Positions 1 to 10,000 of a stretch of 64,000 nucleotides of DNA are shown here, in pieces; the stretch's first letter is position 1; each line of letters opens with the position of its first letter. The stretch comes from Clostridiales bacterium (GTDB lineage: Bacteria; Bacillota; Clostridia; Oscillospirales; Oscillospiraceae), in NCBI GenBank assembly GCA_003150485.1, contig QALX01000004.1, forward strand, positions 79,908 to 143,907. The letters run 5' to 3'. Under the pieces are notes generated by a model. It worked only from the letters and a program-made list of their open reading frames with translations. It did no database searches and had not been told where the DNA came from. Both the position numbers and the translations under genes were made by a program.

Positions 1-591
1 TATAGCAAGAGCAAAAACATTGATATCAAAAACGGCGTGGTACTGCTGCTCTCTATTCTGGTCTTCACTCTGGTGGGCAGTTATGTAGGTCAGTTCGTCC
101 CCAACACCATTGTCAAGTATTTTGCTATCCTGATGGTGTGCAGTGTCGGCACAAAATTTATTGTCTGGCCAGTCATGACTTCGAAAACGGAGATGGCCAA
201 CAGGCCCTTTCGGGAGCGCGCAATCAAATCCATCCTCTTTGGCGATATGATCGGCTTTATCTGCGGCTTTGTCGGTGTCGGCGGCGGCGCCATGATGCTG
301 ATCGTCCTGACCGCTGCCCTGGGGTTCGAGCTGAAAACCGCCATCGGCACCAGCGTGTTTATCATGTCCTTTACCGCCCTTTTCGGTGCGGTATCTCATG
401 TGGCCCTGGGGGCCAAGCCTGACTTGCTGGCCCTGGCCATCTGCATCGTGTTCACCTTTGTCGCCGCCCAGGTTTCCGCGGTATTTGCCAACAAGTCCTC
501 CCTGGAACGACTGAACAAGGCGGTCGGTATCTGTCTGTGGATTTTTGCCATTGTCCTGATTCTGCTCAACGTATTCGGAAAAACTGCTTAA
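1..591 (+). CDS. Sulfite exporter TauE/SafE (TSUP) family permease, C-terminal part
   Basis: The reading frame is open from base 1, so the gene starts upstream of the window and only its last 196 codons are visible. The product is very hydrophobic, with about five predicted membrane segments. The glycine-rich stretch GFVGVGGGAMMLI and the later AIGTSVFIMSF are typical of the second half of TauE/SafE permeases, which usually have 240-300 residues in two related halves. Such proteins export sulfite, sulfonates or related organic anions through the cytoplasmic membrane. The substrate cannot be told here. A GTG at 37 could be mistaken for a start, but the in-frame sequence before it continues the same pattern. 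It ends at a shared terminator facing rqcH. Confidence 0.8.
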   Translation, partial: YSKSKNIDIKNGVVLLLSILVFTLVGSYVGQFVPNTIVKYFAILMVCSVGTKFIVWPVMTSKTEMANRPFRERAIKSILFGDMIGFICGFVGVGGGAMMLIVLTAALGFELKTAIGTSVFIMSFTALFGAVSHVALGAKPDLLALAICIVFTFVAAQVSAVFANKSSLERLNKAVGICLWIFAIVLILLNVFGKTA

Positions 592-618
592 CCAGCTCAC
601 ACTGCTGTTCCAATACAT

Positions 619-651
619 AAAACGCTTCTTCCTGTGAGAAGAAGCGTTTTT
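619..651. terminator. Bidirectional terminator between TSUP gene and rqcH
   Basis: An 11-bp stem (AAACGCTTCTT / AAGAAGCGTTT) is followed by T-rich sequence on the plus strand and preceded by A-rich sequence. It can end both the permease transcript and the convergent rqcH transcript. Confidence 0.8.
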
Positions 652-655
652 GCAT

Positions 656-2440
656 TTATTTGAAGTTTTTCGCGCTTAGACGTTCCACCAGCTCCGGGTC
701 CGGTGTCACATAGGCCGTCCGGTAAGTGGTATAGATCACCATGCCCGGCCGGGCCCCGTTGGGCTTGTGGACATACTTCACCGGCGTGTAGTCCACCGGC
801 ACGTTCTTACCCCCTTTGCCCTGGGAGAAGTAGGCCGCCAGAACGGCTGCCTCAGTGATGCTCTGGGGGTCCGGCTCTCGGCCCTCTGCCCAAAGGATCA
901 CGTGGGCCCCGTGGATCTTCTGGGTGTGAAGCCAAAGGTCGCTCTTATAGGCCCTGCGGCAGGTCAGATCGTCGTTTTGCAGATTATTCCGCCCCACGGA
1001 AATGCGCAGACCCGCACTGCTGCGGAACTCCATGGGTCTGGTCATCAGGCGTTTTTGAGGTTTCTGGTTTCCTTTCTTCCCTCGCTTCACCTTAAAGTAA
1101 CCGCTCTCCTCCAGTTCCTGACGAATCTCCGCCAGGTCCCGCTCGCCCTCGGCCCGCTGGACACTTTCCAACACGCTCTCCAGGTAGTCCAGCTCCCGCT
1201 GGCCCTTTTTCAGCTGCTGGGCCAGCACAACGCTGGCAGTCTTGGCTTTGTTATAACGTTTGTAGTACTTAGCGGCGTTTTTCTGGGGCGTCAGCAGGGG
1301 GTCCAGTGGGATGGTGATCTCCCCTCCGTCCGGATCGTAGAAATTTGCCGTCCGAAACACTTTCATCCCCCTGTACATCTGGTAGAGGTTGGAGGTGAGG
1401 ATATCCCCCATCTCTCGGTATCGCTCCCGGTCCTCAGTGGCTGCCAGTTCCTTGCTCTGTGCCCGGATCTTCCGGGCAGTCCGATCCCGGGCGTTGGTCA
1501 GGGTTCGAATCAGTTCCTGGCCCTTTTGACGCACCCGCTCCGACCGCTCCCGGTCCCCGTAAAAGGCGTCCAGAAGCGCGCCGAAGGTGGGGAAGGTTTT
1601 CTGCTGGTAGAGCCCACCGTACTGACCGATGGGCAGGAAGGAGAAGTCCTTTGGGCGGTCCTCTTCATAGAGCGCAGCCGGTGTAAACTGCCCCCCACGA
1701 ATCCTGTCGCAGAGCGCCAGAAACCGGTTTAGGAAGTCGCTTTTCCGGGTGTCAGACAGCGTACACAGCCGGGTATCAGTGGCGCCGGTGACTTGATAGA
1801 CCAGCTCCCGGCAGAGCAGCGGCGAAAACCCGGCAAAGTGGTCCAGCAGCCACCGGTCCAGATTCTGCTCCGGCGGGGCCTGATCCAGCAGCTGACCCAA
1901 CTGCGCCTCGTCCGCCTCCAGAGGGTTGTGCCGATCCTCCTGCTGGGGCGGCTGCCGGTAAAACATTCCGGGCAGCACCGGCCGCTGCTGGGACAAATCG
2001 CCGTCGATGCGGCGGATACAGTCGATGATCCGGTTGTCCGGGCCGGTGAGAATCAGGTTGGACCGCCGTCCCATGGCCTCCAGAATCAGATGACAGGTCA
2101 CCTGGTCCCCTAGCTCGTTCCGGGTCTCGATTTCCAGATCCACCATCCGCTCCATGGGCGGCTGGGTCAGGGACAGGATGCGCCCGCCGGTCAGATGCTT
2201 GCGCAGAAGCATGCAGAACATGGGTGGATTGGCCGGGTTCTCCCGGTTTACCCTCGTCAGCTGGATGCGTGGGTGGGAAGGATTCGCGGTCAGCAGCAGC
2301 TTTTCATTTCTCTGACCGCCCCGCAGCAGTAGAACAATCTCATCCCGGGCCGGTTGAAAAATCTTATCAATTCTCGCCTCTTCCACCGCCGGGCGGCACT
2401 CCTGTACCACCGCTGCCAGACAGGCTGCGTCCATGGGCAT
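656..2440 (-). CDS. rqcH: Rqc2/RqcH-type ribosome quality control protein (NFACT family)
   Basis: The 594-residue product has the NFACT layout: an N-terminal NFACT-N domain (from MPMDAACLAAVVQE, about residues 1-270), a charged coiled-coil middle (about 290-440) and a C-terminal NFACT-R RNA-binding domain with the hallmark DLWLHTQKIHGAHV. RqcH binds stalled 50S-peptidyl-tRNA complexes and adds C-terminal alanine tails that mark nascent chains for degradation. Older annotations call this family fibronectin-binding protein FbpA. The length fits the family (about 560-600). The start is preceded by GAGGTGAT at good spacing, 9 bp after the mini-RNase III stop, so the two are probably co-transcribed. 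Confidence 0.92.
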   Translation of the reverse strand: MPMDAACLAAVVQECRPAVEEARIDKIFQPARDEIVLLLRGGQRNEKLLLTANPSHPRIQLTRVNRENPANPPMFCMLLRKHLTGGRILSLTQPPMERMVDLEIETRNELGDQVTCHLILEAMGRRSNLILTGPDNRIIDCIRRIDGDLSQQRPVLPGMFYRQPPQQEDRHNPLEADEAQLGQLLDQAPPEQNLDRWLLDHFAGFSPLLCRELVYQVTGATDTRLCTLSDTRKSDFLNRFLALCDRIRGGQFTPAALYEEDRPKDFSFLPIGQYGGLYQQKTFPTFGALLDAFYGDRERSERVRQKGQELIRTLTNARDRTARKIRAQSKELAATEDRERYREMGDILTSNLYQMYRGMKVFRTANFYDPDGGEITIPLDPLLTPQKNAAKYYKRYNKAKTASVVLAQQLKKGQRELDYLESVLESVQRAEGERDLAEIRQELEESGYFKVKRGKKGNQKPQKRLMTRPMEFRSSAGLRISVGRNNLQNDDLTCRRAYKSDLWLHTQKIHGAHVILWAEGREPDPQSITEAAVLAAYFSQGKGGKNVPVDYTPVKYVHKPNGARPGMVIYTTYRTAYVTPDPELVERLSAKNFK

Positions 2441-2449
2441 TCGATCACC

Positions 2450-2875
2450 TCAACCTTTCTCGTCCGTTTCATCGCTTTCGTCCAAAATGATGCCAAACAA
2501 CTCATTGATCCGCTCCAGCCGCCCCTGTAAATAGAGCCAGCCCAGCAGCGCCTCCAGGGCAGTGGCCTGGGCGTACTGGCCCCGGCTGGCGTTTTTGGGG
2601 ATGGAGTGGACCTGGGCGTTGCGGCCCCGGCGGTACACCGCCTCCTCCTCGTCTGTAAGCAGCGGGACGATTTTCCGCACCGCCGCCGCCTGGGCCTCGG
2701 CCCGGACCATGGCCACTGTCTCCCGATGGAGGTTGCCGCAGGTGGCCCGCCCGTGGGTACACAGCCAGCCCCGGACCAAAATCTCGTACACCGCGTCCCC
2801 CATGTGCGCCAGTGCCAGACTGCTCATGGCCCGGAGCTCATCTGGCTGGACGGTGAGTTTCAGATAGTTTTCCAC
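2450..2875 (-). CDS. mrnC: Mini-ribonuclease III
   Basis: This 141-residue protein has an RNase III catalytic domain without the double-stranded RNA-binding domain, as in Mini-III of Firmicutes, which matures 23S rRNA ends. The motif ALAHMGDAVYEILVRGWL near residues 21-38 carries the catalytic acidic residue, and ATALEALLGWLYLQGR near the C-terminus is the second RNase III helix. The start codon is GTG, with GGAGG seven bases upstream. An overlapping ATG two bases earlier is in another frame. It lies between an EamA transporter gene and rqcH on one strand with short gaps. In many Firmicutes mrnC follows cysS, which is not the case here. Confidence 0.93.
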   Translation of the reverse strand: MENYLKLTVQPDELRAMSSLALAHMGDAVYEILVRGWLCTHGRATCGNLHRETVAMVRAEAQAAAVRKIVPLLTDEEEAVYRRGRNAQVHSIPKNASRGQYAQATALEALLGWLYLQGRLERINELFGIILDESDETDEKG

Positions 2876-2887
2876 ATGTGCGCCTCC

Positions 2888-3787
2888 TCACTGCTGTTCC
2901 AGCCGCTTCCAGGGCTCTTTGCCATGGAAGGGCGGGTAGCCGTTGTTATACAAAAAGATGGCCAGCGCCGCCCCCACAATCAGCACATAGCCCACGATAC
3001 TCCAGCGGTCCGGCAGCTGGGTAAAGAGCAGATACCCCAACCCGGCGGCAAAGATAATCTGAGAGTAGTCATAAATGGACACCTCCCGGGCCGGAGCGTG
3101 GGTATAGGCCAGAGTGATGCCAAACTGTCCCCCGGTGGCGGAAATCCCCGCGCCGATAAGCATCAGCAGCTGGCGCCAGGTCATGGGCTGGAAGTGGAAG
3201 ATCATCCAGGGCACTACGGACAGGCAGGAAAAAACCGAGAAAAACAGCACGATCACGCTGCTCCTCTCTCCCCGGAGACCCAAAATCCGCACCATGGTGT
3301 AGGCGCCGCCGGCGGCGATTCCACTGCACAGGCCGATAAGAGAGGGCCCCAGATCCAGGTTGGACAGAGTGGGCTTCACCACAAACAGGCTCCCGGCAAA
3401 GGCCACTACAAAGGCGCTGATCTGGAAAGGAGTCAGTTTTTCCTTCAGGAACAGGTAGGAGAAGATCAGCACAAAAAAGGGGGACATTTTGTTCAGAATA
3501 GACGCGTTGGACAACACCAAGTGGTCTACCGCGTAGAAGTTACACAGAATACCGATGGTCCCCAGGACCGCCCGGAGCAGGTGGAAGGGCAGGTTCTCCC
3601 GCCGGAGCGCCAGCCCCTTCCCCTCCCGCCACAGGATGAACAGTGCCACAAAGGCCGCCACCAGGTTGCGGAAAAAGCTCTTTTCCACGCTGGGCAGGTC
3701 GCCCGCTAAACGCACAAAGGCGTTCATCCAGGCAAAACAGAACGCGGAGAAAATAATATAAAAAATCGCCTTGACTTTTGGATTCAT
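2888..3787 (-). CDS. EamA-family (DMT superfamily) transporter
   Basis: The 299-residue protein has about ten hydrophobic segments in two repeated EamA halves, beginning AIFYIIFSAFCFAWMNAFVR. Members carry metabolites such as amino acids, nucleosides or drugs in or out across the inner membrane. The substrate cannot be inferred from sequence or neighbours. The length is normal for the family. It is 12 bp upstream of mrnC and probably shares its transcript. A strong terminator lies just upstream, so it likely begins its own transcription unit. Confidence 0.85.
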   Translation of the reverse strand: MNPKVKAIFYIIFSAFCFAWMNAFVRLAGDLPSVEKSFFRNLVAAFVALFILWREGKGLALRRENLPFHLLRAVLGTIGILCNFYAVDHLVLSNASILNKMSPFFVLIFSYLFLKEKLTPFQISAFVVAFAGSLFVVKPTLSNLDLGPSLIGLCSGIAAGGAYTMVRILGLRGERSSVIVLFFSVFSCLSVVPWMIFHFQPMTWRQLLMLIGAGISATGGQFGITLAYTHAPAREVSIYDYSQIIFAAGLGYLLFTQLPDRWSIVGYVLIVGAALAIFLYNNGYPPFHGKEPWKRLEQQ

Positions 3788-3840
3788 TGTGAAACACGTC
3801 CCTTTCTGACCGCTATTGTATCACACCGCTTTTCAAATGA

Positions 3841-3871
3841 AAAGGCCCGGCGCTTGAAGCGCCGGGCCAAA
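3841..3871 (-). terminator. Terminator of uraA
   Basis: On the minus strand GGCCCGGCGCTT, loop CAA, GCGCCGGGCC is followed by TTTT. It lies 30 bp past the uraA stop and upstream of the EamA gene. Confidence 0.85.
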
Positions 3872-3900
3872 AGCAGGTTCAATTGACGGAACCCTCAGAA

Positions 3901-5244
3901 TCAGACCTTGAAGTTGACCGAGGTATCTCCCTGATCGTCCACGCCAAACTCGTAATCTTTGCCGGGCAGGACGGCGTTGAGCACGATGCCCACGATAGAG
4001 GCAACCGCCAGGCCGGACAGGCTGATGGTAGCGCCGCCCACGGTAAAGACGATGGCGCCCGCCTCGGAGAAGGCGATGCCAATGGCCAGAACCAGGATCA
4101 GAGCTGCGATGATCACGTTGCGGCTGTTGGTGAAGTCCACCTTGTTTTCCACCACGTTGCGCACGCCCACGGCAGAGATCATGCCGTAGAGGATCAGGCT
4201 GACGCCGCCCATGGTGGCCACGGGCATGGCGCTGACCAGCGCCGCGAACTTAGGGGAGAAGGAGAACAGAATCGCCAGGCAGGCGGCAATCCGGATCACC
4301 CGGGGGTCATAGACCCGGGACAGGGCCAGCACGCCGGTGTTCTCGCCGTAAGTAGTGTTGGCCGGTCCGCCGAACAGGGAGGCCAGCGTAGTTGCCAGTC
4401 CGTCGCCCAGCAGGGTGCGGTGGAGGCCGGGGTCCTCCAGATAGTTCCGCTCACAGGTGGAGCTGATGGCGCAGATGTCGCCGATGTGCTCCACCATGGT
4501 GGCAATGGCCAAGGGGACGATAGTGATCACGGCGGTGATGAGCAGAGAGGTGTCACAGCCGGGGAACAGGGCGAACACCGTGGAGCCGTAGGAAACCGGC
4601 AGACCCACCCAAGGAGCATCCACCACAGTGGAGAAATCCACATTGCCGGTGATGGCGGCCACCACGTAGGACACGATGACACCCAGCAGGATGGGCAGGA
4701 TCTTAATCATACCCTTGCCCCAGATATTGCAGACGATGACTACGGCGATGGCCACCAGGGCGATCCACCAGTTGGTGGCACAGTTGTTGATAGCGCCGGA
4801 AGACAGGGTCAGGCCGATGCAGATAATGACGGGACCGGTGACAATGGGCGGGAAGAAGCGCATGACCTTTTTCACGCCGAAGGCCCGAATCAGTCCGGAC
4901 AAGATCACATACAGCAGCCCCGCCACGGCCACACCGAAGCAGGCGTAAGGCAGCAGTTCCGCTTCGCCGTTGGGGGCAATGGCCCAGTAACCGGCTAGGA
5001 AGGCGAAGGACGAGCCCAGGAAAGCAGGCACCTTGCCTTTGGCCAGCAGGTGGAACAGCAGTGTGCCCAGTCCGGCAAAGAGCAGCGTTGTCGAGACGCT
5101 CAGGCCGGTGAGGGCCGGCACCAGTACAGTGGCTCCAAACATGGCGAACATGTGCTGAATGCCCAGCACCAGCATTCTGGGCTTGCCCAGGACAGTAGCA
5201 TCATAGATCCCCTGGGTTCCAACAGTTGGTTTTTCTTGATTCAT
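3901..5244 (-). CDS. uraA: Uracil permease (NCS2 family)
   Basis: The product from the ATG at 5244 is 447 residues with about 12-14 hydrophobic segments. It matches nucleobase:cation symporter-2 uracil permeases: VPALTGLSVSTTLLFAGLGT early, FPPIVTGPVIICIGLTL in the middle, and FGGPANTTYGENTGVLALSR, which includes the conserved substrate-binding glutamate. The frame is open 50 codons further upstream, but those residues are not membrane-protein-like. The ATG at 5244 has AAGGAG at ideal spacing and falls downstream of the leader terminator, which fixes the start. A PyrR-type leader supports uracil rather than xanthine as substrate. Confidence 0.92.
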   Translation of the reverse strand: MNQEKPTVGTQGIYDATVLGKPRMLVLGIQHMFAMFGATVLVPALTGLSVSTTLLFAGLGTLLFHLLAKGKVPAFLGSSFAFLAGYWAIAPNGEAELLPYACFGVAVAGLLYVILSGLIRAFGVKKVMRFFPPIVTGPVIICIGLTLSSGAINNCATNWWIALVAIAVVIVCNIWGKGMIKILPILLGVIVSYVVAAITGNVDFSTVVDAPWVGLPVSYGSTVFALFPGCDTSLLITAVITIVPLAIATMVEHIGDICAISSTCERNYLEDPGLHRTLLGDGLATTLASLFGGPANTTYGENTGVLALSRVYDPRVIRIAACLAILFSFSPKFAALVSAMPVATMGGVSLILYGMISAVGVRNVVENKVDFTNSRNVIIAALILVLAIGIAFSEAGAIVFTVGGATISLSGLAVASIVGIVLNAVLPGKDYEFGVDDQGDTSVNFKV

Positions 5245-5353
5245 TTGGATCTCCTTCTCTCTTGATTCTCTCGGCTGTACTTCTGTCATGACGGGCAGTA
5301 TGCGGCCTCCCCGCCGAAAAGGGTGCCGCAGCTCCAGGCTCCCGGCCGGAAAA

Positions 5354-5391
5354 AAGGCCCTGTCTGGGTGCAGACAAGGCCTTTTTGTCGT
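5354..5391 (-). terminator. Leader terminator (attenuator) of uraA
   Basis: On the minus strand AAGGCCTTGTCTG, loop CACC, CAGACAGGGCC is followed by TTTTTT. It sits about 110 bp before the uraA start and after the promoter, so it acts inside the leader. It is the expected target of PyrR attenuation. Confidence 0.8.
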
Positions 5392-5452
5392 CATACCAAA
5401 GCTATGGCGCCAACAGCGTGGAACTCCACAGTATCATGTTCGATCATTGACA

Positions 5453-5481
5453 CCTTGCCGGCAGCTCTGTGCCGTCTGAAA
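5453..5481 (-). promoter_or_regulatory. Candidate PyrR-binding loop in the uraA leader
   Basis: On the minus strand a hairpin CGGCA-CAGAGC-TGCCG has a purine AGA bulge on its 5' side and a lower stem CTTTC/GCAAG. The hexaloop CAGAGC matches five of six positions of the PyrR loop consensus CNGNGA, and the 5' purine bulge is also typical. It lies between the uraA promoter and the leader terminator. Confidence 0.55.
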
Positions 5482-5496
5482 GACATCTCGGGTAAT

Positions 5497-5525
5497 AAGA
5501 TACCACGTTCCCGCACATTCGTCAA
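5497..5525 (-). promoter_or_regulatory. Promoter of uraA
   Basis: TTGACG, a 17-bp spacer and TATCTT on the minus strand form a sigma-A type promoter upstream of the leader, just past the gltD stop. Confidence 0.65.
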
Positions 5526-5547
5526 GAGCTGCCGCGACGGCTGCTTT

Positions 5548-7035
5548 TTACAGACAGGTGTACCCCATCAGGTATTCATCCACCTCCCGGGCGGCGGCGC
5601 GGCCCTCGGCCACACACCACACCACCAGGGACTGGCCTCTATGCATATCCCCTGCGGTAAACACCTGCTCCACGTTGGTCTGATAACGGTTCCGCTCGGT
5701 GCGCACCACCGGACGGCGGTCCACCTCCACGCCAAAGGCCTCGGGCACATAGCTCTGACAGCCCTCGAAGCCGTAGGCGATGAGCAGCAGGTCACAGGGC
5801 AGGATCTGCTCCGTCCCCGGTACCTCCGCCATGGTTTTGCGGCCGGTCTCCGGGTCTCGGGGGCCGGTCTGAACCTGAACCACGGTGACGGAGATCAGCT
5901 TGCCAGCCTCGTCCTTCTGGCACTCCTTGACCACGTGCCGGTACAGATAGGGGCTCTTGCCGAACTTGGCAACGGCCTCCTGGGCGCCGTAGTCCACCTT
6001 GCGCACCCGGGGCCACTGGGGCCAGGGATTTTCTGCCGACCGGTGCTCCGGCAGGGGCTGGTTCCGGTCCAGGGCCAGCACCGACCGGCAGCCCAGACGG
6101 ATGCTGGTACCGATACAGTCGTTGCAGGTGTCACCGGAACCCACGATAACCACATTCTTCCCCTCTACCAGGGTGCGGGCACCGTCGGTCAGCTGGGAGT
6201 CCAGCAGGCTCTTGGTCACCGCCGTCAGGAAGTCCACCGCAAACAAGACCCCCTGGGCATCCCGGCCGGGCACATCCAGGTCCCTGGGCTGGGAGGCACC
6301 GCAGCACAGCACCACCGCGTCATACTGATCCAGCAGCTCCTGGGGAGCCACTCCGCTGCCCACGTCGGCGTTGGTGCGGAAGTTGACCCCCTCCGCTGTC
6401 ATCAGGTCCACCCGGCGCTGAACCACCTTTTTGTCCAGCTTCATGTTGGGGATGCCGTACATCAGCAGGCCGCCGATCCGGTCGGCCCGCTCATAGACAG
6501 TGACTGCGTGGCCCCGGTGGTTCAGCTGGTCCGCCACCGTCAGCCCGGCAGGGCCGGAGCCGATGACGGCCACCTGTTTCCCAGTCCGCAGCTTGGGCGG
6601 CGCAGGCTCCATCAGGCCGTGGTTGTAGGCGTATTCGATCAGGGCCAGCTCGTTCTCCCGGACGGTAACCGGATCCCCGTTGGCACCGCAGACGCAGGCC
6701 GCCTGGCAGAGCCCGGGACAGACCCGCCCGGTGAACTCGGGAAAGTTGCTGGTCTTGCGCAGACGGCTCACCGCGTGCTCCCAGTTGCCCCGGTAGATCA
6801 TATCGTTCCACTCCGGGATCAGGTTGTGGAGGGGGCAGCCGGTATAGCTGCCGTCCAGTTCCACACAGGACTGACAGAAGGGTACGCCGCAGTCCATGCA
6901 GCGTCCGCCCTGCTCAATCCGCTCCTCCACCGAGAGCATAGGGTGGAACTCGTCAAAGTTCTTGATTCGTTGCAGCGGCTCAACAGCCGGATTTTCCTGG
7001 CGCTCAAAGTCCATAAATCCTGTGGGTTTTCCCAT
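5548..7035 (-). CDS. gltD: Glutamate synthase small subunit
   Basis: The 495-residue product is a GltD-type FAD/NADPH oxidoreductase. The N-terminal region carries the cysteines that bind Fe-S clusters (CMDCGVPFCQSC, then GCPLHNLIPEWND). Next come the FAD fold (VAVIGSGPAGLTVADQL) and the NADPH fold (VVIVGSGDTCND). The chain ends with the TAGDMHRGQSLVVW segment of the family. It passes electrons from NADPH to the large subunit for reductive transfer of glutamine amide nitrogen to 2-oxoglutarate. The start has GGAGGG upstream, 14 bp after gltB, so the two genes form one unit. Confidence 0.95.
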   Translation of the reverse strand: MGKPTGFMDFERQENPAVEPLQRIKNFDEFHPMLSVEERIEQGGRCMDCGVPFCQSCVELDGSYTGCPLHNLIPEWNDMIYRGNWEHAVSRLRKTSNFPEFTGRVCPGLCQAACVCGANGDPVTVRENELALIEYAYNHGLMEPAPPKLRTGKQVAVIGSGPAGLTVADQLNHRGHAVTVYERADRIGGLLMYGIPNMKLDKKVVQRRVDLMTAEGVNFRTNADVGSGVAPQELLDQYDAVVLCCGASQPRDLDVPGRDAQGVLFAVDFLTAVTKSLLDSQLTDGARTLVEGKNVVIVGSGDTCNDCIGTSIRLGCRSVLALDRNQPLPEHRSAENPWPQWPRVRKVDYGAQEAVAKFGKSPYLYRHVVKECQKDEAGKLISVTVVQVQTGPRDPETGRKTMAEVPGTEQILPCDLLLIAYGFEGCQSYVPEAFGVEVDRRPVVRTERNRYQTNVEQVFTAGDMHRGQSLVVWCVAEGRAAAREVDEYLMGYTCL

Positions 7036-7049
7036 AATCCACCCTCCTC

Positions 7050-10000
7050 TTAGTGACTCAGGCTGGCGTAGAAGGCCTCTACCTCCGCCTGCTCGTGGCT
7101 GAAGCCCTTTTCCTCTGCCTTGGCGATCTCTTTCAGCATCCGGTTATAGTCCCGGGGCATGATCTTCTTAAAGCTGGGGAGGTAGGCCACAAAGTTCTCC
7201 AAAATGTCCTTGCCCAGAGGCGATCCGGTCTCCGCTACATGCTCGGCGATCATAGCCTTCAGCTCCTGGATGTCGTGCTTCTCGGACACAGTCTCCATGG
7301 ACACCATGGACTTGTTCACCTTCATATACAGGTCCCGGTTCCGGTCCAGCACATAGGCGATGCCGCCACTCATACCGGCGGCGAAGTTCTTCCCGGTCTC
7401 GCCCAGAATCACCGCGCGCCCGCCGGTCATGTACTCACAGCCGTGGTCACCCACGCCCTCTACCACCGCAACAGCGCCGGAATTCCGCACGCAGAACCGC
7501 TCGCCGGCGATGCCATTGATAAACGCCTTGCCGCTGGTGGCGCCATACAGGGCCACGTTGCCGATGATAATATTCTCTTCCGCCTGAAAACGGCTGGATT
7601 TGGGCGGATAGACTACCATCTTGCCGCCGGAGAGGCCCTTGCCAAAGTAGTCGTTGGAGTCCCCCTCCAGCTCAATGCTGACCCCCTTGGGGATGAAAGC
7701 GCCAAAGGACTGGCCGCCGCCGCCATGGCACTTGATCCGGTAGGTGTCCTCGGGCAGGCTGTTGCCGTGGAGCCGGGTGACCTCGCTGCCAAAGATGGTG
7801 CCCAGAGCCCGGTCCGTAGAGCTGATCTCCAGCTCGATGGACTGGGGCTTCCCGGCCCTCAGGCTCCGCCCCATCTTCTTGAGCAGGACAGATTCATCCA
7901 CCGTCTGCTCCAGGTGGAAGTCATAGGCCTTTTCCGGGTCAAAGTGCTGCTCCGGCTGGTCCAGCCAGGGGTTGTTCAGAATCCGGGACAGATCCACTGT
8001 CTCCGCCCGGTCGGTGATCACGTTTTTCCGGGCCTTCAGCAGATCGCTGCGTCCCACCATCTCTTCTACGGTGCGGATGCCCAGCTTTGCCATGATCTCC
8101 CGCAGCTCACGGGCGATGAAGAGCATATAGTTCATCACGTACTCGGGCTTGCCCTGGAAGCGCTTGCGCAGTTCAGGGTTCTGAGTTGCGATCCCCATGG
8201 GACAGGTGTCCAGGTTGCACACCCGCATCATCACACAGCCCATGGCCACCAGGGGGCCGGTGCCGAAACCGAATTCCTCCGCGCCCAGCAGGCAGGCCAC
8301 CGCCACATCCCGGCCGGTCATCAGCTTGGAGTCCGCCTCAATCACCACGCGGGACCGGAGGCCATTTTGAATCAGGGTCTGATGGGTCTCGGCCACGCCC
8401 AGCTCCCATGGTAAGCCTGCGTTGTGGATGGAGCTCTTGGGTGCGGCGCCGGAGCCACCGTCGTAGCCGGAGATGAGGATCACCTGGGCGCCGCTCTTGG
8501 CCACGCCCGCCGCAATGGTGCCCACACCTGCCTCAGAGACCAGCTTTACGTTAATCCGAGCGTTCCGGTTGGCGTTCTTCAGGTCGTAGATCAGCTGGGC
8601 CAGGTCCTCAATGGAATAGATGTCGTGGTGGGGCGGCGGGGAGATCAGGGCCACGCCAGGTGTGGAGAACCGGGTCTTTGCCACCCAGGGATAGACCTTT
8701 TTGCCGGGGAGATGGCCGCCCTCTCCGGGCTTTGCGCCCTGGGCCATCTTGATCTGAATTTCCTTTGCGCTCATCAGGTACTGGGAGTTGACGCCGAAGC
8801 GGCCCGAGGCCACCTGGACGATAGAGCAGGCCCGCTCGGTGCCATAGCGCTCGGGAGGCTCGCCGCCCTCACCGCAGTTGGAGTTGGCCCCCAGCCGGTT
8901 CATGGCCACTGCCATGCATTCGTGAGCCTCCTGGCTCAGACAGCCGTAGGACATGGCCGCCGTCTTGAAACGCTTGACAATCTCGTATTCCGACTCCACT
9001 TCCTCCAGAGGGATGCCGCCGTCAGGGTCATATTTCAGCTCCATCAGCCCCCGGAGGGTGTGAGGCACCTCCGGGTTATCCACTTCCGCAGAATACTGCT
9101 TGTAGCGTTCATAGTCGCCGGTGCGCACCGCCTGCTGGAGCAGGGAGATGGTTTTGGGGTTGTACAGATGATCCTCGGTGCCGTTACCCGCCCTGGCCTT
9201 GTGGACACCGGGGGAGTCCAGGGTGGTGTCGATGCTCAGTCCCAAGGGGTCGAAGGCGTGGTTGTGCCGCCATTCCACCACGTCGCCGATCTCCTTCAGG
9301 CCGATGCCCTCCACCCGGCTGACAGTGTTGGTAAAGTACTCGTCAATGACCTCGCTGCTGATGCCCACCGCCTCAAAAATCTGGGCGGACAGGTAGGACT
9401 GGATAGTGGAAATCCCCATTTTAGAGGCAATCTTCACCACGCCGTTCAAAATGGCCTGGTTATAGTCGTCAATGGCCACAGTGGGAGCTTTGTCCAGCAG
9501 CTTCTTGTTGATCAGCTCCTCAATGCACTCCTGGGCCAGGTAGGGGTTGATGGCCGCCGCGCCGTAACCCAGCAGAGTGGCAAAGTGGTGGACCTCCCGG
9601 GGCTCCGCCGACTCCAGGACGATGGACAGGCTGGTCCGCTTCTTGGTCCGGACCAGGTACTGCTGGAGGGCGGACACCGCCAGCAGGGAAGGGATAGCTA
9701 CTCGGTTTTCGTCCACGCCCCGGTCGGACAGGATCAGGATGTTGGCGCCCTTCCGGTAAGCCCGGTCCGCCGCCACAAACATCCGCTGGATGGCCCGGTC
9801 CAGCGGGGTATTTTTATAGTAGAGGATGGAGATAGTCTGCACCTTGAAGCCGGGCACGTTCATGCTGCGGATCTTCATCAGGTCAATGCTGGTGAGGATA
9901 GGATCGCTGATCTGGAGCATCTTGCAGTTCTCCGGCTGCTCGATGAGCAGGTTTCCAGAACAGCCCAGATGAACCGCAGTGTCGGTGACAATCTTCTCCC

